Below are positions 59,348-64,000 of a stretch of 64,000 bases of DNA, in pieces. How positions within the stretch are numbered: the first letter of the stretch is position 1; each line of letters starts with the position of its first letter. The stretch comes from GSA-30 sp036384435 (GTDB taxonomy: Bacteria > Pseudomonadota > Gammaproteobacteria > Xanthomonadales > Rhodanobacteraceae): assembly GCF_036384435.1 (NCBI RefSeq), contig NZ_DASVMI010000135.1, forward strand, positions 1-64,000, written 5' to 3'. The position numbers were made by a program, and so were the translations under genes. The notes under the pieces are model-generated. The model did no database searches. It was not told where the DNA came from and saw nothing but the letters and a program-made list of their open reading frames with translations.

Positions 59348-60194
59348 TGCGACGATAGGTGAGCGAGGTGATCTGTTCCGATACCAGGCCAATCAGGAAC
59401 ACGATGACCGCTGCGCTCCACATCAACGTGCTCATGTTGGTCAGGCGCCCGTCGTGCAGGAACGTCCAGGCATAGTTGAGCAGCCCCAGGCCAAAGAAGA
59501 TCACGCTCATCGGCACGAACAGTTTCAACGGCGAATACAGCGTGGCAATCTTGAAGATGATCAGCAGGAAACGCAGCCCGTCGCGAATCGGCTTGATGTG
59601 GCTCTTGCCCACACGCTTGTGTGCCCTGATCGGCACATAGGCCACCGCGTAGGCACTGCGGAAGAAGGCCATCGTGCTGGTGGTGGGATAGGAAAAACCA
59701 TTGGGCAGCAGGTGCAGGAACTCACGAAACTTGTCGGCACGTACGGCGCGATAACCTGATGTCAGGTCCTGGATCATGTGTCCGGTGATACGCGAGGCCA
59801 GCCAGTTATACAGCGTATTGGCCAGACCACGGCCGACGTCGGCCTGGCTTTCCCAGTCGCGCGCGCCAACCACCATGTCATAGCCCTCGTCGAGCTTTCC
59901 CATCAGGCGCGCAATATCGGCCGGATCGTGCTGACCATCGGCATCCATGAACACCAGGATGTCACCGTGGGCGGCACGGGCACCGCGCTTGATCGCCGCG
60001 CCATTGCCCATGGAGTATGGCGAGGACAGGCACACGACACCGGCGGCAGCGCAGCAGGCGCGCGTGTCATCGGTGGAGCCATCGTTGACCACGATGATTT
60101 CCGCCTCGGGATGCGCCTGGCGCAGGCGCGGCAGCAACTGGACCAGGGCGGCCGCCTCGTTCTTGGCGGGCAGGATGATACTGAGGTGGCTCAA
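59340..60194 (-). CDS. Polyprenyl-phosphate glycosyltransferase, GT2 family (DPM1/ArnC/GtrB-like)
   Basis: 284 residues. The GT-A domain has LSIILPAKNEAAALVQLLPR, VVNDGSTDDTRA, GNGAAIKRGARAAHGDILVF, MDADGQHDP and the DLTSGYRAVRAD acceptor motif; two C-terminal membrane helices follow (about residues 226-245 and 255-275). Enzymes of this type load a sugar onto polyprenyl phosphate, producing donors for GT-C enzymes such as the one at 52053. It is the first gene of the five-gene operon 60194-55221. Confidence 0.87.
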   Translation of the reverse strand: MSHLSIILPAKNEAAALVQLLPRLRQAHPEAEIIVVNDGSTDDTRACCAAAGVVCLSSPYSMGNGAAIKRGARAAHGDILVFMDADGQHDPADIARLMGKLDEGYDMVVGARDWESQADVGRGLANTLYNWLASRITGHMIQDLTSGYRAVRADKFREFLHLLPNGFSYPTTSTMAFFRSAYAVAYVPIRAHKRVGKSHIKPIRDGLRFLLIIFKIATLYSPLKLFVPMSVIFFGLGLLNYAWTFLHDGRLTNMSTLMWSAAVIVFLIGLVSEQITSLTYRRND

Positions 60195-60458
60195 GCGGGC
60201 TCCTTTGCGCAGGCGAGCATCATACCGATTCGCCCATCGTCCCTTACAACGGCAAATAAATAGTCAGGCTGACAGGGGCGCTGTGTGGGGTTTGTCGATG
60301 GGTTGGCGAGGGAGCGAGGGACAAGGGCCGAGCCCGCCGCCCAGGCGCCCCATCCCGAGCACCCCGTCACCAATCATCGACCTTCGGCGGTGCATAGATG
60401 ACCGGCCGCCTCATCTGCGGTAAATTCCCCTTCAATCAGGGGGCTGGACGAAAAAGCT

Positions 60459-62183
60459 ATGTCATCACAAATGCAACCCTCGCTGGCCGGCCTCTCCGGC
60501 ATGGCCCGGCGGCTGGTCTCCGAAGGCGTGCTGCCCGAAGCGGACGTCCGCAAGGCAGTCAACGATTCGGCCCAGCAGAAGGCCAGTCTGGCCGCCTGGC
60601 TGCTAGACAAGGGCCTGGTGGACAGCACTCGCCTGACCCAGGTGGCTTCGGCCGAGTTCGGCATGCCAATGATGGACGTGAGCTCCCTGAGTCCGGCCAT
60701 GATGCCGCTGAATATCATCAGCGAAGCCCTGATCAACAAGCATCAGGCGCTACCGCTGTTCAAGCGTGGCAAGCGCCTGTTCGTCGGCATCGCCGACCCG
60801 ATGCAGTCGCATGCGCTGGACGAGATCAAGTTCAACTCCAACTGCATGGTCGAGCCGATCCTGATCGAGCGCGGTCAATTGCTGCGCACGATTGAGAACG
60901 TGCTCAACACGATGAGCAACGCCATGCCCGACATGGGTGGCGGCGACCTGGATGAATTGGCGCTGGAAGGCGGCGACGAGGACGGTGCCGAACCCACCGG
61001 CATCGATGCCAATGCCAATGAAGACGCACCGGTGGTGAAGTTCGTCAACAAGATCCTGGTCGATGCCATCAAGCGCGGCGCGTCGGATATCCATTTCGAG
61101 CCATTCGAGACCCAATACCGCGTGCGCCTGCGCATGGACGGCATGCTACGCGCCGTGGCCAGCCCGCCAATGAAGCTGGCCTCGCGCATTTCTTCGCGCC
61201 TGAAGGTGATGTCCGGCCTGGACATCGCAGAACGCCGCGTGCCGCAGGATGGCCGTATCAAGCTCAACCTGTCCAAGAGCCGCGCGGTCGATTTCCGTGT
61301 CAGTACCCTGCCGACCCTGTTCGGCGAAAAGATTGTGCTGCGTATCCTGGACGGCTCCTCAGCACGCCTGGGCATCGACAAGCTCGGCTACGAGGAAAAG
61401 CAGAAGCAGCTTTACCTGGAAGCCATCCACAAGCCCTATGGCATGGTGCTGGTGACCGGCCCCACCGGTTCAGGCAAGACCGTGTCGCTGTACACCGCGC
61501 TGAATATCCTGAACACCGCCGAGCGCAACATCTCCACGGTGGAAGACCCGGTCGAAATCCGTGTCGAAGGCATCAACCAGGTCCAGCAGAATAATAAACG
61601 CGGCATGACCTTCGCCGCTGCCTTGCGCTCGTTCCTGCGTCAGGACCCGGACATCATCATGGTCGGCGAAATCCGCGACCTGGAGACGGCCGAAATCGCC
61701 ATCAAGGCCGCCCAGACCGGCCATATGGTGCTCTCCACGCTGCACACGAACGACGCGCCGCAGACCATTTCGCGCCTGATGAACATGGGCATCGCGCCCT
61801 ACAACATCACCTCGTCCGTGACCCTGGTCATCGCCCAGCGCCTGGCGCGCCGCCTGCATGACTGCAAGCGGGTGATGGACATTCCGGATGAACAACTGGT
61901 CGCCGCGGGCTTCACCGAGGAAGAGGTCAAGAACGGCCTGAAAGTCTACGAGGCGGTCGGCTGTGATGCCTGCAACGAGGGCTACAAGGGTCGTGTGGGC
62001 ATCTATCAGGTCATGCCGATGCTGGAGGACATCCAGAAGATCATCCTGCAGGGCGGCAACGCCTTGCAGATCGCCGAGGTAGCGGCCAAGGCGGGGGTCA
62101 ACGACTTGCGCGCCTCGGCGCTGGACAAGGTCCGCGCTGGCGTGACCAGCCTGGCCGAGATCGATCGTGTCACGAAGGACTGA
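60459..62183 (+). CDS. pilB: Type IV pilus extension ATPase
   Basis: A 574-residue cytoplasmic motor that powers pilin polymerisation. The N-terminal MshEN-type domain (about residues 10-145) is followed by the N2 domain and the secretion ATPase core with Walker A GPTGSGKT (about 333-340), Asp box VEDPVEI, Walker B IIMVGEIRDLETAE, and His box STLHTND. A C-terminal CDACNEGYKGR segment and a preceding HDCKR resemble the zinc-binding loop of GspE/PilB. MshEN domains can bind cyclic-di-GMP. The 264 bases upstream show no clear promoter. Confidence 0.96.
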   Translation: MSSQMQPSLAGLSGMARRLVSEGVLPEADVRKAVNDSAQQKASLAAWLLDKGLVDSTRLTQVASAEFGMPMMDVSSLSPAMMPLNIISEALINKHQALPLFKRGKRLFVGIADPMQSHALDEIKFNSNCMVEPILIERGQLLRTIENVLNTMSNAMPDMGGGDLDELALEGGDEDGAEPTGIDANANEDAPVVKFVNKILVDAIKRGASDIHFEPFETQYRVRLRMDGMLRAVASPPMKLASRISSRLKVMSGLDIAERRVPQDGRIKLNLSKSRAVDFRVSTLPTLFGEKIVLRILDGSSARLGIDKLGYEEKQKQLYLEAIHKPYGMVLVTGPTGSGKTVSLYTALNILNTAERNISTVEDPVEIRVEGINQVQQNNKRGMTFAAALRSFLRQDPDIIMVGEIRDLETAEIAIKAAQTGHMVLSTLHTNDAPQTISRLMNMGIAPYNITSSVTLVIAQRLARRLHDCKRVMDIPDEQLVAAGFTEEEVKNGLKVYEAVGCDACNEGYKGRVGIYQVMPMLEDIQKIILQGGNALQIAEVAAKAGVNDLRASALDKVRAGVTSLAEIDRVTKD

Positions 62184-62330
62184 TACGGTAGAGGCCGTTC
62201 TGGGACGCTCTTAACGTTCAACTTGCGCTGGCGGGCACGGATTGCCCGCTGGAAATAGCATATGCTCTGACAAATCGCGCCCGTGGTTCAAAAAAACGGG
62301 CCGGATCGAATCACCGGGGGAATCAAGCGT

Positions 62331-63599
62331 ATGGCTACGGCTACCGCATCGGCAAACAAGGCGAGCGCGCTCGGCGCGCAGCGTGCCCAGGTCAGTGCAC
62401 TGGCGACCTACGAATGGGTGGCGCTGGACAAGCGCGGCAAGCGCATGAAAGGCGACATGGCCGCCAAGAATGCCTCGCTGGTCAAGGCGGAGCTACGGCG
62501 CCAGGGCATGAACCCGCAGACGGTTCGCGAGAAGCCCAAGCCGCTATTCGGCGCCACCGGCAGCACCGTCAAGCCACGCGACGTGGCCATCTTCAGCCGC
62601 CAGATCGCCACCATGATGGCCTCGGGCGTACCGATGGTGCAGTCCTTCGACATCATCGCCGACGGCCAGAAGAACGTCCGCTTCAAGAACATGCTCACGG
62701 ACGTGAAGCAGTCCATCGAAGGCGGCTCCGCCCTGCATGAGGCCCTGGCCAAGTATCCGGTGCAGTTCGACGAGCTTTACCGCAACCTGGTCCATGCCGG
62801 TGAATCGGCTGGTGTGCTCGATACGGTGCTCGATACGGTGGCCACCTACAAGGAGCGCATGGAGGCCATCAAGTCCAAGATCAAGAAGGCCATGTTCTAC
62901 CCGATCATGGTGATGGCCGTTGCCCTGCTGGTCTGCGTAATCATGCTTTTGTTCGTGGTGCCAGTCTTCGAGCAGACCTTCAAGGATGCAGGTGCCGAAC
63001 TTCCAGCCCCCACCCAGATCGTCGTTGCCGCATCGCGCTTCATGCAATCTTATTGGTGGGCGCTGCTGCTGGGCATCGTCGGCACCATCGTCGTCTTCAT
63101 CATGGCGAAGAAACGCTCGGTGAAGTTTGCGCACTTCCTCGATCGTGTCTCATTGAAGCTGCCCGTCATTGGCAACATCCTGCGCCAATCGGCGATCGCG
63201 CGTTTCGCTCGTACGCTCGGCGTGACGTTCCATGCCGGCGTGCCCCTGGTCGAAGCCATGGCCGCCGTGGCCGGTGCCACGGGTAGCGTGGTGTACGCCG
63301 AGGCCATCTTGCAGATGCGCGATGACGTCGCCGTGGGCCATCAGTTGCAGTTGTCCATGCGACAGACCGGCCTGTTTCCGAACATGGTTGTGCAGATGAC
63401 CGCCATCGGCGAAGAGTCCGGCTCCCTCGACAGCATGTTGTTCAAGGTGGCCGAGTTCTACGAGGAAGAGGTCAACAACGCCGTCGACACCCTGTCCACC
63501 CTGCTCGAACCGATGATCATGGTGATCCTGGGCGGCCTGGTCGGCGGCATGGTGATCGCACTTTACCTGCCGATCTTCAAACTCGCCGGCACGGTGTAA
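62331..63599 (+). CDS. pilC: Type IV pilus inner-membrane platform protein
   Basis: A 422-residue GspF-family protein with two T2SSF domains and three membrane helices (about residues 195-220, 243-263, 393-415). Motifs FSRQIATMMASGVPMVQSFD and FARTLGVTFHAGVPLVEAMA mark the two domains. Start at 62331 (MATATAS) with GGGGGAA upstream. It anchors PilB at the membrane and helps insert pilins. Confidence 0.96.
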   Translation: MATATASANKASALGAQRAQVSALATYEWVALDKRGKRMKGDMAAKNASLVKAELRRQGMNPQTVREKPKPLFGATGSTVKPRDVAIFSRQIATMMASGVPMVQSFDIIADGQKNVRFKNMLTDVKQSIEGGSALHEALAKYPVQFDELYRNLVHAGESAGVLDTVLDTVATYKERMEAIKSKIKKAMFYPIMVMAVALLVCVIMLLFVVPVFEQTFKDAGAELPAPTQIVVAASRFMQSYWWALLLGIVGTIVVFIMAKKRSVKFAHFLDRVSLKLPVIGNILRQSAIARFARTLGVTFHAGVPLVEAMAAVAGATGSVVYAEAILQMRDDVAVGHQLQLSMRQTGLFPNMVVQMTAIGEESGSLDSMLFKVAEFYEEEVNNAVDTLSTLLEPMIMVILGGLVGGMVIALYLPIFKLAGTV

Positions 63600-63609
63600 G
63601 CTCTCAGGC

Positions 63610-63641
63610 AAAGCCCCTCTCCCCGCAGGGAGAGGGGCTTT
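63610..63641. terminator. Hairpin between pilC and pilD
   Basis: Perfect 14-bp stem AAAGCCCCTCTCCC / GGGAGAGGGGCTTT with a CGCA loop, 10 bases after the pilC stop and 27 bases before pilD. There is no long T run (TGCCTTG), so read-through into pilD is likely. Confidence 0.65.
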
Positions 63642-63668
63642 GCCTTGTCCATATCCTGGAAATCCGCA

Positions 63669-64000
63669 ATGCCCCAACTCGACCTCTGGATCTGGATCGT
63701 CATCGCCGCGACATTCGGGCTGCTGGTCGGCAGCTTCCTCAATGTGGTGATCCTACGCCTGCCGGCCCGCATGGAAGCCATGTGGCGCAACGAGGCACGC
63801 GAGATGCTCGAGCTACCACTCGATCAAACTCCACTGCCTCCAGGCATCGTGGTGGAGTCTTCCCACTGCCCGCACTGCAAGCACAAGCTTGCCATCACCG
63901 ACAATATTCCGCTGTTTGGCTGGCTGTTGCTGCGCGGCCGTTGTCGCTATTGCAAGGCACCGATCTCAGTGCAATATCCCCTGGTGGAATTGCTGACCAG
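63669..64000 (+). CDS. pilD: Prepilin peptidase / N-methyltransferase, N-terminal part (gene runs off the window)
   Basis: The first 110 codons of a PilD-type aspartic peptidase. The N-terminal membrane helix is followed by GSFLNVVILRLP, the conserved FLNVV.RLP signature, and the cytoplasmic zinc domain with two pairs CPHC and CRYC (about residues 72-75 and 97-100). The catalytic aspartates lie beyond the window. It processes the pilins encoded at 46.8-51.7 kb. Confidence 0.95.
   Translation, partial: MPQLDLWIWIVIAATFGLLVGSFLNVVILRLPARMEAMWRNEAREMLELPLDQTPLPPGIVVESSHCPHCKHKLAITDNIPLFGWLLLRGRCRYCKAPISVQYPLVELLT

Noticed and set aside
62231..62251. GGGCACGGATTGCCC in the pilB-pilC gap as a sigma-54 promoter
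   Set aside because: It resembles TGGCACG-TTGC, but GG to GC spacing is 8 instead of 10 bases. It is better described as a GCGGGCA / TGCCCGC hairpin.
1..64000. CRISPR arrays, insertion sequences, integrases, prophage genes, rRNA
   Set aside because: Looked for on both strands and not seen.

Overview
The window looks like a chromosomal segment of a gammaproteobacterium of the order Xanthomonadales, most likely Rhodanobacteraceae (Dyella, Luteibacter, Frateuria or Rhodanobacter type). The grounds are protein character, high GC, several TonB-dependent receptors, the miaB-phoH-ybeY-corC and petABC-sspA-sspB gene orders, and a pilA...pilB-pilC-pilD type IV pilus locus. The genus is an inference. 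I see no phage, insertion sequence or CRISPR array.

Region 1 (1-9.8 kb): the 5' end of thrS, with what looks like a Thr-codon leader peptide and an attenuator in front of it; a secreted cupin; a HemJ-like membrane protein; tRNA-Val(GAC); uvrB; an orphan FimT-like pseudopilin running tail to tail into an unrecognised polytopic membrane protein; a siderophore receptor behind a near-perfect Fur box; a small secreted DUF1161 protein; tRNA-Asn(GTT).

Region 2 (9.9-24.4 kb): the nucleotide nucleosidase ppnN; an Oar-like and a second TonB-dependent receptor, each with its own terminator; an OlsF-like two-domain acyltransferase; marC, an SDR and grxD; sodB; purE-purK.

Region 3 (24.5-46.7 kb): a Trm112-like protein; DUF1631 coupled to nadC; DUF3301; the bc1 complex (petABC) with sspA-sspB; a DegS-like protease; a lytic transglycosylase; miaB, a frameshifted acetyltransferase, phoH, ybeY, corC, a DUF4105/Lnb-like protein in the place where other bacteria keep lnt, and corA; an S9 peptidase and a POT peptide transporter. 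Three copies of a 112-113 bp intergenic repeat lie in regions 2 and 3.

Region 4 (46.8-64 kb): the type IV pilus locus. Four canonical pilin genes and one degenerate pilin-like gene lie in tandem, two of them behind sigma-54 type promoters. A phosphoethanolamine-transferase-like gene sits between the pilins. Next come a GT-C glycosyltransferase with a TPR-like tail, a Wzx-like flippase and a tightly overlapping five-gene operon on the opposite strand (polyprenyl-phosphate type GT2, two GT4, a methyltransferase, a GT2). Then pilB, pilC and the start of pilD follow. The simplest reading is that a lipid-linked glycan is built by the five-gene operon, flipped, and transferred to pilin by the GT-C protein, while the EptA-like enzyme adds phosphoethanolamine. 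This link is inferred from gene position and families, not shown by the sequence.
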